From assembly GCA_036936605.1 (NCBI GenBank), contig JAUPFV010000005.1:3895670-3959669 (forward strand): a stretch of 64,000 bases of DNA. Direction: 5' to 3'. The translations under genes and the position numbers were made by a program. The notes beneath the pieces were generated by a model. That model ran no database searches. It saw only the letters and a program-made list of their open reading frames with translations, and was not told the origin of the DNA. This DNA is from Limnanthes douglasii subsp. nivea (taxonomy: Eukaryota; Streptophyta; Magnoliopsida; Brassicales; Limnanthaceae). This document shows positions 1 through 11,917 of this stretch, piece after piece; within the stretch, counting starts at the first letter, position 1, and each line of letters opens with the position of its first letter.

Positions 1-126
1 CCAACCTATCAAATTTATTTTCTTATATTTTTTTCTAAAATAATAATTATTATTTTTAATAATTTAATATTGATAAAAAATGGTAAACAATAAATATTAC
101 GAAACCCAATGGAGTATAATTCTACT
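1..126. other. AT-rich flank
   Basis: This is AT-rich DNA with no reading frame or repeat that I can recognise. It lies outside the Mutator-like terminal repeat that begins near 127. The 9 bases just before that repeat (118-126) would be one copy of a target duplication, but I did not find the partner. Confidence 0.5.
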
Positions 127-230
127 GAGTCTATGACAATATATACCCAAGTACGATTTAAGTATACTCAAAAACCTCCGTTTACTTTATTTTGACTTTT
201 TTTGACCAAATTACCCTCGTTGTTCTAATT
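127..230 (+). repeat. MULE A left terminal inverted repeat
   Basis: About 100 bp that aligns by eye with the two ends of the 1,043-bp element at 45099-46141, whose boundaries are fixed by a perfect 9-bp duplication. Both families share ATATATACCC, GATTTAAGTATAC and TTTGACTTTTTT blocks in the same order. Confidence 0.65.
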
Positions 231-596
231 AATTATCTAATTTCCATCAAGTAAAAAAAATACTAAGTGTATTATAAGTATACCTAATTAACACAATAAC
301 CTATTTCGCTATCTATAGCCAAACAAACACCATTCCTTAGTATACTTATCACCAAATTTGTCTTGTTTTCTGATAATCTTAAACATCAACTTCAAAATTC
401 AAACTACTATCAAGAATATTCAACCTTATTTTAAAGAAAAACATAAAATCAATCATGACTAACTTGGAACTAGGGATTAGCATGGAGTAGTTGATGTCGC
501 CTAAGAAAGGAGATGATGAAATGTTGTCAGAGAAGGAGCCTGAGTCGCCGGAGAAGGAGGGGACGTCGCAGGAAAATGTAACGTTGAGGCCGTTTT

Positions 597-775
597 TACC
601 ACGCACCATCGGTTCGGGGCCTTGGAACCGGAGGTGCGTAGGTCATGCACGGTCGGATTTGTGCCTTAGAACCAACCGTGCATGACCTACGCACCACCGA
701 TTCTGTGGCATGGAGCCGGTGGTACACTGGTTTCTGTACGACCGGTTCTAAGACCCCGAACCGGTGGTGCGTGCT
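597..775. repeat. GC-rich nested palindrome inside MULE A
   Basis: An outer inverted repeat pairs 598-631 with 742-775, with a few mismatches. An inner inverted repeat pairs 633-653 with 675-695 and is perfect over 21 bp around a 21-base loop. The block is far richer in G+C than its surroundings. Similar GC-rich palindromes lie in the two other MULEs of the window (12801-12883 and 45422-45736). The segment near 719-747 resembles the GTACC-rich core of the latter. Confidence 0.85.
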
Positions 776-846
776 AATTTTCCAAAAGAAAAGGGTTTTT
801 ACCCTTTTTTTTATTAGACCTAATTGCGAGTTGATTTTTTAGCCCT

Positions 847-2720
847 TTCACTACTGATTATAGTCATTTGTTCTTCATCACTGAGTTCTATACACAAGAA
901 GCGTTGATTAAGTGGGTGACGAAGACTGGAAAACGCCATGGTTTGGTTATCAACCTAAGTCAGCGCGATAAAGTACATAGTAGAAAACGTCCTATGATGT
1001 TTTTCCAGTGTGAGAGGTCGGGAAAGTATACTCCAAGAGTAGATGTGAAAGACCGTAAACGGAAGTCTACATGAACCAAAAAATTGGTTGCCCATTTGAG
1101 CTTCTCGGGTGAATGGTGTAACCGGATCAATGAGAGTTAGAAGTGAAATGTGGGATTCACAACCACGAGAGTTCAAAACAGTTAGACGGTCATTCTTTCG
1201 CAGACCGTTTGAACGATGAAGAGATGGAATATATTGCACAAACGACCTATATTGGAACTAACCCTAGAGATATACTGAATGGTGTTAAGAAGCTAAATGA
1301 AGATAATGTTTCTAGTATGAGCACTATCTATAATACACGTAAAAAAATCAGGGTTTGGAAGAAGGGGGTAGGTCACAGCTCCAACCCTTTTTGGGAGAGC
1401 TTAAGGCACATAATTATTACGAATGACATAAATCTGGTGAAGACGATGGACAAGTCATTATAGGTATATTTTTTGCCCATCCAGTTAGTTTGACCTTTTG
1501 CGGACATTTCCAACAGTGTTGATCATGGATAGTATGTATACAATAATAAGATATGATATGCCATTGTTTGAGATAGTATGTGTGATGTGTACTGGTTTCA
1601 CGTACTGTGCGGCTTTTGCCTTAATATCTTGTGAGAAGTTAAACAACTCCAAATTGGTTTTAGAGTGTTTGAAGACGTTGATTGTCGTTCACGGGATCGA
1701 AGAACCCCGTATTATTTTGACCGAAAAAGATTTAGCATTGATAAACGCCATAGAAGTGGTATTCCCAGAGACAACGCATATGTTATGCCGCTGACACATA
1801 AACCAAAATGTTCAGGGGCAAACAAGGAAATATTTCCCTCAGAAAAGTGATCATGTGAAGTTTGTTTCTGCTTGAAATATAATTGTGTATGCAGCATCAG
1901 AGATTGAATTCGATCACGCCCGACGAGACATGCTATTGGAGTATAAAGACTATCCTCTTGCAATTGAATACACTGAAAAATCGTGGCTTGATAAATACAC
2001 GGATAAATTTGTTGTTTGGAAGAGAAACAATAACTTCTATTTGGGACATTGCACGACTAACCGCATCGAGGGTGCTCATTCAAACTTAAAGAGTTACCTA
2101 CGTAAAAGAAAATTAAACTTTGAGTTATTTCAGGGGAAGGTGCATTCACTAGTCGAAATCCAACATGCTGCCATTAGGTCTTTGTTTGAGAAGAGTCGTT
2201 ACATAGCGCTACATAAGTTTGTCGACAAACTATTTGACGAAATTCGAGGCAAGATTTTCCACATGGTGTTAGAACTATTTTTTGACGGAGTATAAAAGGC
2301 TGAAGATAGCAAGATGATCGTTATCGAAGATGGGTCAGATGTTAAACACGATGACGTTTGCATATGCGCGATAAAAGCTACCCATGGTATACATTGCTAC
2401 CACTAGATCCGCGAGTGGTGTAAAAACGGAAAAGTTGCATCGTTGGAAGCGTTTTCACAGTCACTGGACAAGGTTAGAAATACATCCTCGTACATACCGT
2501 ACGAATATGAAGACTCTCAAAGATTATTTGGAAAAACTTGTAATCGATGTTATAGAGACAAAAGACGAAAGCCGTATAAAACACATTTACAAGAAATGAT
2601 TTGAAATTGTTTATCCTGAAACATCCTCTTTGCTAGAGGCATTGGAGAAGCAGAAACACCGAGGTCGTCCATAGGTTAAAAGAAAACTTATTATCGATAC
2701 ATTATCCACTAAACGAGACA
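847..2720 (+). pseudogene. MULE transposase, decayed (element A)
   Basis: This is the remnant of a MuDR/FAR1-type transposase, the enzyme that cuts and re-inserts MULEs. In order there is an N-terminal zinc-binding region of WRKY-GCM1 type (868-1180, with QCERSG and later CGIHNHE); the MULE catalytic region (1498-1800), with LIMDS for the first acidic residue, TEKDLALINAI for the second and HMLCR just before a stop; a C-terminal part (1885-2295) with TNRIEGAHS, typical of the third acidic region; and a SWIM zinc finger near 2355-2400 (CIC then CYH). At least four stops or frame changes interrupt it (near 1072, 1461, 1792 and 2295). The OTU region follows in the same orientation and may once have been part of the same polypeptide. 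Confidence 0.85.
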
Positions 2721-2737
2721 TATACAAATGGGAACAT

Positions 2738-3567
2738 ATGGATGATGTTAATAAGGCCACCATTGACTCAGTGATGAACTCTTTAAAAGTACCAAAAGTT
2801 AAAAAGGGTAAAGTAGTTTCTAGTGCAAATACAATTCGTGCGGATGTGCTTAATGTACCTCGTACTCATAGTTCTTATATTGCCTTACTTGCATCTGGCA
2901 TAAATGATGTTAGGGCAGATGGTCACTGTGGATATACAACAGTTTCGTTTGGGTTGTACGGTTATGAAGAAGGTTGGCAAGGTCTTCGGAAGGCAATCTA
3001 CGATGAACTAATGGACACTTATTTAACTTATAGCAAGATATATAACGGTAAATAAGAGTACCTGAAGGTTTCATAAAGTATAAACTACTACGATAATCCA
3101 GCATCCACCAAATATCGGATGACAATGCCGGAGATGGGCATTGGGATTGCAATCAAGTTCGAATGCATTGTTCATTTTGTGTCACTCGTGAGGTCTCACA
3201 ACTGCAGCCAAACATTTCTACCTCTGTGCGGTGAACCACCATGATGTTCAAAAGACGTGAAATTCGGTTTGGATTCGTTGATACTAATCACTTCGTCAAG
3301 GTAAGTCATTTGATTAATAGTTTTGATGTTAAGTACGACTGTATTAATCAAGATTTAGTTCTAATTCTAGTTTGATTTAACAACTAGCAATCAAGCCTCT
3401 ATGTCCTTGTGCACATATACATCCTACGTGGTATGCGTTGAAGAGTGAAGAGGCTACAACTTGGGAGCTACCAATAATTGGTCGCTGCAAAACATATGTA
3501 GAGCTCGAAGGGAGAAAGCCAATTTATTGATTCCCAGAAGTAACTGATCTTGATGAATTTGTTTAGT
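2738..3567 (+). pseudogene. OTU-like cysteine protease region of MULE A
   Basis: OTU proteases cleave ubiquitin-like linkages, and in plants a transposon-borne group is joined to MULE transposases. The catalytic cysteine motif is visible as RADGHCGY (within 2738-3055), and a candidate catalytic histidine lies in DTNHFVK (3280-3300). Directly after it is a good splice donor (gtaagt at 3301), with a matching acceptor near 3387, followed by a tail with HPTWYALKSEEATTWE. The frame is interrupted by a stop at 3053-3055 and at least one shift before the histidine block. No known ubiquitin-pathway role can be inferred for this broken copy. Confidence 0.7.
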
Positions 3568-3569
3568 CG

Positions 3570-3990
3570 GTTTATGTTGTTTGGTCGGTTGTATGTTGTT
3601 TAGCACTTTATTTACTTTTTCGTAACATTTTGTACTTCATTTGTTAGTGGTTTGTGTTTTGGTACCATGTTTTAATATTGACGATAAATCCGACATTTTT
3701 CCAACTTATATCAATAAGCAACTTATCATTGGTTATTCGATTAGATGTTCATTGCTCAAGCATCCATAATTTGGGTGAATTTATAGTTTAATGGAATTAG
3801 TAAAGATAAAGATGAAAAGAAAATAGTAACATTCATAACGAAAGAAAATACTATCAGTCATAGTACCAACGTACAACAAATCGTCCAAATTGATAACACA
3901 CATAAACGTGAAGACAAAAAATAGATCATAGCATAGCTAAAACAAGTCCAAACTTGAGGACAAATAACCAAGGAGAGAATAACTGCAACA
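3570..3990. other. Non-coding spacer between OTU region and PMD gene
   Basis: AT-rich sequence between two convergent genes. I see no reading frame, repeat or terminal structure. It may contain the 3' ends of both transcripts. Confidence 0.4.
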
Positions 3991-3991
3991 C

Positions 3992-5600
3992 TTAATCTCT
4001 CCACTGAAGTGCACCCTCTTCCCCTCGACGTAGAGGCAATATAACAATCGATTGAACAACCTCTAACAATCTATCATCTGTGGTACACGGGGGTTGACTA
4101 ATAGTATGCCAACCATACTCAGCTAAGTACCTCCAGTACGTGTTCATCGCCAACTGTCTATAAGTATCGATGGTAACAGTCAACTGATCCTCTAAAAGTA
4201 AATGCTGACGCCAATCAAGCCATGCACTCTCACACCATGTGTATCTAGCCAAATCTCCCTTCTTGTAACCCGGTCAGAGTATAAGTGGGAGTTCGGGTTC
4301 ATCCTGAACCTGTCCAAACTGGCACATAATACGACCTGGCATGTAAACCTCAACCGTGATCATCATCCGCAAATGATAAGCGATGGTGCAGATCTCCTAC
4401 ACAGGAAATTGAACCCCGATCTCCTTGTATGGCTTGAAAATGACCTGTTCGATCCCGAGTTTTCAGACACAATTACTAATAAATATAAACAGTTACATCT
4501 TTCTCCTTTTGATCCAAAAGAAGAGTACGCACAACCGATTTGGGGCGGATGTTTTTCCCAACAATCCTCTTCGGTAGCCATCTGACAATCCTCGGTTGCC
4601 TTGCTACATGGTCCGCGTTCTCAGAGGCTCTAAACGCAGGGAAATGGTATTAAATCCAGCAATCTTGAATGGAAACAAATCCGTAAAGGTTATGCTTCGA
4701 TGCTTTCGAAGCATCACCCAAACCATAAAACATAAATGCCAATGCACTCGTACCTTATGCAATGTCCCGTAAACCAGAGTCCACATTCTCTAACCCGTAT
4801 AAATAGTCAGCATTGACACTTTTCTGACTAGTATCCGTGAAAAATAGTGCAACCAAATAAGAACATCAGGCATGCTCGTGATATCTGACGGATAGTGTCT
4901 GTATCAGTCTGCTGAATGTAGAGACCCCTGGTGAACGTCTCCCGCAACCACTTTATTTTGAAGCCAACGCCTCTAGTGGATTGTATATCAGCACAAACCT
5001 CATCCACACTCAACCCTAACATACTAGCATAGTAGCTGTATGCCTCATCACGCGGAGCTGTGGCTACATCCAAGGTCCGATCAGCTATAGGGAGACCTGT
5101 AATGCAGCTGATATCATCTAGAGTAATGGTCATCTCCCCGAACGAGAAATCAAAACATGTTGGTCTCCTGATGCCAACGCTTAAAGAAAACCTCATCAAG
5201 TACTGAATGCGTGAAGTACTAAGACAAGTGAGCTATCAGAAGACCGAAAGGAGTCCGTGCTAAGTGTCACTGCACCTCCGGTTGAGCACTGAGGTCCCAG
5301 ATACGAAGAACATTATAATGTGCCTATATGCCAGCAAAGTACGCGCCTGTAAAGAAAAAACTAAGTCAAACACAAATCAAAGTAAAACATAGGATACCAT
5401 ATAATAATTTGATACTTACCTACCCGATGAAGACGTGGTATGCCTCATGTTCCTTGTAGTCAGGAAATATGGGTATCTTGTTCCATTTCAGAAATGCAAA
5501 CGTCTTCTGCTGCTCCTCAGTGTGTACGACATCGATATGCTCCTCGACAATCTTATCATTCTGTGGGTCCCAAGTAACATCCACGCTCTCATTAACAGGT
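3992..5600 (-). pseudogene. Plant mobile domain (PMD) gene, decayed, copy A
   Basis: PMD proteins (the MAIN/MAIL1 family and transposon-borne relatives) are plant-specific; host members act in gene silencing and genome stability. On the minus strand a first exon (about 5600-5425) with HVFI before a donor-like GTAAGT leads, after a gap, to the diagnostic core (5199-4828): CFDFSFGEMTITLDDISCIT, then GLPIADRT. Further pieces lie at 4786-4604, 4581-4363 and 4252-3992 in different frames, so stops and shifts, or unrecognised introns, break it. It converges on the transposase of element A, the same arrangement as copy B at 7453-9290. Confidence 0.75.
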
Positions 5601-5639
5601 GGTGGATATGAATATTATGCAGGGGGTGGTGAACTGGTA

Positions 5640-6990
5640 GCGGGAAAACAAAAGTATATGTTGTCGTTGATTGAAGTTAAAAGATCAAGAAAATGTATCT
5701 AGTATGCGTACCATCTACAACATGCAGAAAAAACACCATTTGGTAGATAAAACGGGCAAATCCCAAATGCAATACTTGTTTGGTAAGTTGAAAGAGCACA
5801 AGTACTATGTTTGGGAGCAAACAAACAAGGAAACGGACGAGATCCTTGAATTATTTTTTCGCCCATCCTACAAGCATAGATTTGGTGTGCACTTTTCCTC
5901 AACTGCTTATAATGGATAGCACGTACAAGACTACAAGGTATAAAATGCGTTTGCTAGAAATAGTTGGCCAAACATCGACGAAAAAGACCTGTTGTATAGC
6001 TTTTGTTTTTATGAGCTCGGAGAAAGAAGAGAACTACGCATGGGCATTACGCGTTCTAAGGAGAATGATAGTGAATAACATGTGCGCATTACCAAATACT
6101 ATCGTCACCGATAGAAAGTTGGCTTTAATGAATGCTATCGATGATGTATTTCTGGATGCAAGTCATATGCTATGCACTTGGCATATCAATATGAACATTA
6201 GCTCCTACGCTAATAAAGTTTTACCGAAAGCGGACATGGGTGAAGAGTTTTTAAAATTTTATGTCGCAGTTGCACATTCGGTGACGATCGAAGAGTATAA
6301 CAAAAACCTCGTCGAGTTACACCAAGCCTATGCCTATTGTCCCAAGGTTCTCGATTACTTGATGAAACAATGGATAAACCTTTACGGACACAAATTCCTT
6401 AATATCTACACGAACAAAATTAAACATTTGGGCAACTACACTAGCAACTAGTGAGTTATATTATCATATCTATACATTACTTTATTTAATTAATTGTTAG
6501 ACTTCTAAATAATTTAAGTTTATGTTATAGGGCGGAGAGTGCTCACTCGAGCCTAAATTGGGCAATTAGCACAAGTCTATGTACGTTTAAGCAATTTTAG
6601 GATAAAGTTCACTCGCTGCTTCGCATTCAACACTTTACCAACTTTGAAATGTTCGAACGAAGTTTGCTTTGTCCTAGACTCGCCTCTAGGAGAGCTATCT
6701 TTAACGACATCAAAGTTAAACTTCCATGTACGACCATAGAAATATTAGAGAAAATTATAAAAAAAATGCCGGGGATTTATGGTTCACTCCCGCAATGTGT
6801 GGTTGTGTTATTAGGACAACGAGTGTTCATCTCGTTTCCAATCTCAACGACTTGGAACGTCACATCGCGTTTAAACTATCCAACTGCCAACTCAAATATA
6901 CTATAATGGAGGCTCAGCTGGATCGCGTCTAGTCCAACTTTGTTACCATCAAGGAAGAGGAAATGCGTGTTGTCGCAGAGGAGTACTAGA
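5640..6990 (+). pseudogene. MULE transposase, decayed, second copy (element B)
   Basis: This is homologous to the transposase at 847-2720 (shared NVSSMxTIYN near the start) but lacks the N-terminal zinc finger. It holds the catalytic region at 5885-6450: LLIMDSTYKTTRYKM with the first acidic residue, VTDRKLALMNAI with the second, then HMLCTWHIN, the cysteine-histidine pair typical of MULEs. A probable intron runs from about 6452 (gtgagt) to 6530 (ttatag) and leads into AESAHSSL, the region of the third acidic residue. A stop codon sits at the junction and a frame break near 5900. No terminal repeat was found at its left side, so it may be a truncated or rearranged copy of the same family. Confidence 0.8.
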
Positions 6991-7450
6991 ATGCGAAAGA
7001 AGAAAGAAAGTTGATGAAATGAAACTGACCTGATAGGTAAACTATGTTTACTAGGAGTTCCTAGAAAAACATTTTTTAGTTATTGTATGGGTTAACGTTT
7101 TCTTAAGTATATGTTTAAGTAAGTTTATGTTTCCGTTTGAGTTGTCGTTAATGGTTTTTTTATGATTTCTTATGTACTTTTACTTGTTTAATGCTACTTT
7201 GATGTTGTTTTTAGATCTAAATTTTAAAGAAGTTTCTTGTTTCCATGTTATAAAATGATTATATTTTAAAATTTGATCTCTTAAAATTCAGGATTAAAAG
7301 TTGCAAACAAATAAAAATTAAAATACAATAACATAATCAAACTGTAACAAAATACCATAACACATAATTTAAACTAGTCGTTCAGTACATAAACGTAAAT
7401 AGTCTTAAATTGTCAACCATGAAAACAGAAAATAATAAAACCTAAGAATC
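6991..7450. other. AT-rich spacer
   Basis: Non-coding AT-rich DNA between the convergent transposase (plus) and PMD gene (minus) of element B. No repeat or reading frame was recognised. Confidence 0.4.
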
Positions 7451-7452
7451 AA

Positions 7453-9290
7453 TTACTCGTGAGCAAGACGGTAGCACTCGTCCAAAGGTGCACGAAGGTC
7501 CTCAAAACTAATGTCAGGGTGACTCTGCTCATACTCTTGTAAATCCAGTAGGTGACCAGTCAAATCGTGCAGTCTTGTGGCATGTATGGGTGCAGAGGGG
7601 TTCACCTGTACCTGCGTATCGTCTCGGTGAGTCTCTGGATCGGAAATTACGTACCACAGGTTTTTCAAAACCCATGCGGAGTAGATCAATGTCGTCCAAT
7701 CCTCATGACCCGGAATATACTGCCCACCTTGCAGACTAGGGTGAATGCAGTAGGACATCCTCCTGAGCCTGTTGGCTTTGTCGAAACGGTGGAGGCTCAT
7801 ACTTACACATAGTAGGATATGCGATACTAAACTTAGTGTACTACTGAGCTGAAAATATGGGGAAATAGTCGTAAATCCATGTCTTTAACAAGCTCAAGAA
7901 TCCAGAAATACCGGAAATAGAGTGTAGGTATCCTCTGCATACCTGGAAGTAGAGGTTAATGAGTATCATCTGTCTTTAATTGTACCTGACCGAGCTACTG
8001 TAATCATCTATGAACTATAAGTAGTCAAGGCGAATGTTGTTGCCAGACTAGTTGGCCAGTATGGTGCAGCCAAAGAAGTGCAACAAGTACGCCCTAGTAG
8101 CTCGACGAACATCAGCATCAGTAATCTCATTGTCATAATACTGATGCATGCAGAATCTCCTATTCATCCATGAAAGTCGAACATGCCTCTTCCCACCCCT
8201 TTGTTCTCTGCAATCTCTTCCACCAACTTATAAATAGTACATCCAAGTAGGCGAGCATATGTCGCATTATGCTCATCGACAGTATGATACTCATATGCCT
8301 CACATTTTACACCAACCACTGGTAGCCCCGTGATGATGTAGACATCATCCAGTGTGATAGTCATCTGCCCGAAAGAGAATTTAAATGTGTTCGTCTCTGG
8401 ATGCCATCTCTCCAAAACGCCTCTATCAGATGAACGTGTGTAGCCCATCGAGCGAAAGCGTCAAGAATGGGTCCAAAACATGTGCCCATCACCGCATCAC
8501 GTACCCGTGTATGATGCACTTTCAAATCCCAACCACAGTGTGTTTGGTACATGGCATAACACCGCATATGTACCCTCGGTTGCATAAAAAATACAATATA
8601 AACATATATACAATATAAACTTAAATCATTACATTATAATCTACATAAACCATTAACCGATGCCAATGCATTCAAACCTAAACGAATCAATTTAATAACA
8701 AATATAACATATAAGATAAACCAATAACCAATAAATTCAATGATAAATAAATTTGACAATAAATTCAATCAAACCTAAACTAATAAATTCATTAACAAAT
8801 AAATTCGACAATAAATTCAATCAAACCTAAACTAATAAATTCAATAACAAATATAAGTTATAACACAAACCAATAACCAATCCACCGCAATAGACAATAT
8901 TTTAAACATAAACCTATAACTATAACATAAACCACATTGCATCTAACAATTATAACCTTAACAAATAAATTAAAACTAAAAAACTTGCGTCAGTTTTGAA
9001 GACGCTATAAGCCTCGTACTCTTTATAGGAGTGGAAGATCGAATATAGGTCAATGACGTGTCAGTTATATCTACGGAATCGATGGTCCGTAGTTCGACGT
9101 CGGGGAACAGGGGCGACAGGTAAGTCCCATCTAGCACGTTGACGTACGGTCCGGATATCTCGCCTACTAACATCTCCTCTGGATCATCAGCGGTATCTCG
9201 CTCCATATGAGGAGAGCGGGGGCATAAATACATCCTACAGTCACGCAAATCAAACAATTTAATCAATATTTTCGGTTAAAAAAATTAAAA
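7453..9290 (-). pseudogene. Plant mobile domain (PMD) gene, decayed, copy B
   Basis: The diagnostic PMD core is at 8448-8164: ETNTFKFSFGQMTITLDD, then ITGLPVVG and KGVGRGMF. The upstream exon (about 9266-8976) ends in a segment whose third frame reads YKEYEAYSVF, matching the YKEHEAYHVF of copy A, so the two genes are homologous. A C-terminal open segment at 7800-7453 (115 codons) may be the tail. Between 8164 and 7800 stops are frequent. The relation to the plus-strand transposase is convergent, as in copy A. It is probably not translated as one protein. Confidence 0.75.
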
Positions 9291-10000
9291 ATCGGTGGAT
9301 CGGAGATCATCCATGCTGCAGTTGTGACAACAATCATTAAACGAAGTAATTGAGCTGTTCCGGCGGGAGTCCTAGATAGATCGTTCATTGGGTTTCAAAT
9401 AGCATTGAAATCCCCAATAACTATCCATAGATTTGCAAAATTGGTTTAGATAATGGAGTGCAAGTCACTCGAGAGGGGTTAACGAACAGACCGGCTCATT
9501 TAAAATATACAGTTGTGAAATTAAAAGTAATATTTTTAGTGATCCACTTAATATCACAATGCATAACCTTAGTAGTCGAGTATCTTAAAAACATATTATA
9601 GACATGTGGATTTCAAGCCATCCAAATCCAGCTATTATGATAGCAATTGTTGTAAGACGGTGCCACACCAAGGCAAAATAATATGCACAATAAGAGTTAA
9701 AATTGTTCATATATGGACGATTAGTTTTATTTTGTTAAAATAATTCTTATGATTCGAAACTAACTATGGATGTAAAAGTAGAAAGATAAATTAAAAATAT
9801 TATGGCTCCTATTTTGTCCTTTTACCATTACGAGCATTACCTTTTATTTCCATTAGAACAAATATCGTGGACCTGTTTCATTTTTTTAATGGCCAAAACT
9901 AAACCTTTCCACTTCAACGTCCAAACGAAAAACATAATTGGATTTCAAGTCAAGTCCCTAAATCCATGTTTAGGCATTGAACAGTACATCGTCCCTCGAC
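9291..10000. other. Intergenic region
   Basis: A stretch with modest AT bias and no convincing gene. I searched it for a MULE right terminal repeat and did not find one. A short plus-strand open frame (9802-10155) lies partly within the foldback repeat that follows and is not considered a gene. Confidence 0.4.
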
Positions 10001-10369
10001 TATCACATTTGGTGGCAGATAGTCCATTGACTTTCAAATGTCCGTTGACAGTCCCTGGACTATCGCATTTGGATAAAGTTAGTCCACCAAATCCTTTGAG
10101 CCATGAGAGACTGCCACCTGTCACCATAGTCCCCAGATTTTTGTATCACCAGTAGTCCCTTGAGTTTAGGTCAAACCCAAAATGTATAATATTATGGATA
10201 ACTAAACTCAAGGGACTAGTGGTAATACAAAAATCTGGGGACTATGGTGACAGGTGGCAGCCTCTCATGGATCAGAGGATCTGGTGGACTAATTTTATCC
10301 AAACGCGATAGTCTAGGGACTGTCAACGGACATTTGAAAGTCAAAGGATTATCTTCCACCAAACGCGAT
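10001..10369. repeat. Foldback (inverted-repeat) element upstream of the F-box gene
   Basis: The left arm (10001-10168) and right arm (10203-10369) are inverted copies about 167 bp long, with roughly 10% mismatch by eye and a ~34-base spacer. A short motif (GTCCCT, one variable base, GACTATC) occurs twice in the left arm. The shape is that of a foldback MITE. No clear target duplication was identified. Its right edge lies 126 bp before the start codon of the F-box gene, so a transcript reading through it would form a long hairpin that could feed small-RNA production. Confidence 0.9.
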
Positions 10370-10495
10370 CAGGTGGCAGTCCTGATTCTGTTATTTTTAT
10401 TCCGTTGTGCTTGAAGTTTTTTTTTTCTTTCTAATCTAGATTCATTGTGACTGTGTTTCAGGTGTTGTTGTATACTCAAAAGGGATAACTCAAAG

Positions 10496-11917
10496 ATGAT
10501 GATGGAATCAAATTCAGACCGAATCAGCAACTTATCCACTGATATAACAGATATTATCCTCTCTAAACTTTCGATCAAAGAAGCAGCAAGAACAAGTATT
10601 CTATCTAAGAAATGGAGGTCTAAGTGGGTTTCATTGCCCATCCTTACTATTTCTGATTGGGTCTTCAAAAGACAATTTATAAATGTTGTCAATCAAATTC
10701 TTATCCAGCATTCCGGATCAATACGCGTATTTAATCTTGATCTTGATGTTCTAGACGGGGAAAGCTGCATGAATATTGAACATTGGATTCGCTATTTATC
10801 CATGAAAGGCCTTACTGAATTTAGTCTACAATTTTTCAGGCCTCATGGGTATAAACTGAATTCTGGTTTGTCTCATTTTCAAACTCTTGTTACCTTGAAG
10901 CTTCAGTTTTGCCATATAGAAATTCCTCTTGGATTTCTTGGGTTCAATTGCCTTATCAACCTTGAACTAAATTATATGACTTTTGAGGACGGTGCTTTGG
11001 CTGTTCTCACGGAGAAATGTCCAGTGCTCAAGTATTTGAGTTTGGCAGAGACGCAACATGATGATGTTCATCTTAATATTATGGCTCCCAATCTTGAGTT
11101 TTTCGTGTTTGAGGGACGGTCTCCTAAACGTATAAGTTTCAAATCTAAATCACTTGTTCATGCATCGATTGGTTTTTGTAAATGGCTACATTCGTTGCCA
11201 CGAGCTCACGTATTTTCAGTGGAAGGATCTGGTAATAATATTATGGTAATACTTTATTTCTAATATTTGGCTGGTCTCAGTTGTTTCATTTCATGTGATC
11301 TTCTATACTTTTGACTTTTATGTTTATGTTCTTCTATGGTTCAGAACACCTGGGAGGCTCTAAAGTCCGAACCTTGTATTTTATCTAATATTCAACATCT
11401 TCACTTAGATGAATTCAATATTCAACATCTGGTTACGTGGTCTTCTGCGGTCAATTTAATTGCTAACTCTCCAAATTTGGCTGTACTTTCCATTTACCTT
11501 GTTAAGGTAAGTCTTGATTGTTTTGGTCAAGAGAATACATCCTTTTTAGCATATTTAATGTGATTTTGTTATTTATAGGAATCCTCTTCAGATAGGTATA
11601 GAGTTGGTTATGTTGGAAAGCTGAGTGATGTAGAAAAAAGATCGCTTTGTACTTCGAAGCTAAAAAATGTAGAGATACACGGGTTTGAAGGCCAGGGTTG
11701 TGTAATGGAGATTGTGGAACTCTTGCTTTCCAAATCGCCACTGCTTGAGCGGATTGTCATCCAAGCTAATGTTTCATTGAACATCTACCATAGCCACCAT
11801 ATATTAAAACAATTGACACGATTTCGTCGCGCTGCACCTAATGTCCAGCTAATATATTTGGACGCTGAAGACATATATACATCTGGATCTATGTTTTATT
11901 TTCTTAAACCCACATGA
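10496..11917 (+). CDS. F-box/FBD/LRR-type protein, three exons
   Basis: This is a substrate-receptor type subunit of SCF ubiquitin ligases; the F-box binds SKP1/ASK and the repeats select a target that is unknown here. Exons are 10496-11245 (250 codons), 11345-11506 (54) and 11579-11917 (112 plus stop), all in phase 0 with GT-AG introns (11246-11344, 11507-11578), giving 416 residues. The F-box spans about residues 8-45 (LSTDITDIILSKLSIKEAAR, then TSILSKKWRSKW). LRR-like segments follow (for example LTEFSLQFF and LVTLKLQFCHIEIPLGF). The C-terminal block ending in LLSKSPLLERIVI and LTRFRRAAPNVQLIYLD is typical of the FBD region. It resembles the Arabidopsis At1g13570 type. It is the only intact member among at least four copies here. 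ATG is repeated three times at the start; the first is taken. Confidence 0.9.

Larger units (their letters stand above)
127..5660 (+). mobile_element. Mutator-like element A (transposase, OTU region, PMD gene)
   Basis: The left end is a terminal inverted repeat related to both ends of the 45099-46141 element (shared core atatatacccaa, then gatttaagtatac, then a TTTGACTTTTTT stretch). Inside are a decayed MULE transposase (plus strand), an OTU cysteine-protease-like region (plus) and a plant mobile domain gene (minus). MULEs carrying OTU domains or PMD genes are known in plants. No right terminal repeat was found, so the right limit is only where a second transposase copy begins. All reading frames are broken, so the element cannot move on its own. 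Confidence 0.7.

Noticed and set aside
955..1239. Minus-strand open frame of 94 codons
   Set aside because: It overlaps the zinc-finger part of the MULE transposase on the other strand; the translation has no recognisable domain.
9300..9800. Right terminal repeat of the MULE A/B cluster
   Set aside because: I looked for the complement of the TATATATACCC...TTTAAGTATAC pattern and did not find it, so the right border stays unresolved.
9802..10155. Plus-strand open frame of 117 codons upstream of the F-box gene
   Set aside because: Most of it lies in the left arm of the foldback repeat; no domain and no coding bias.
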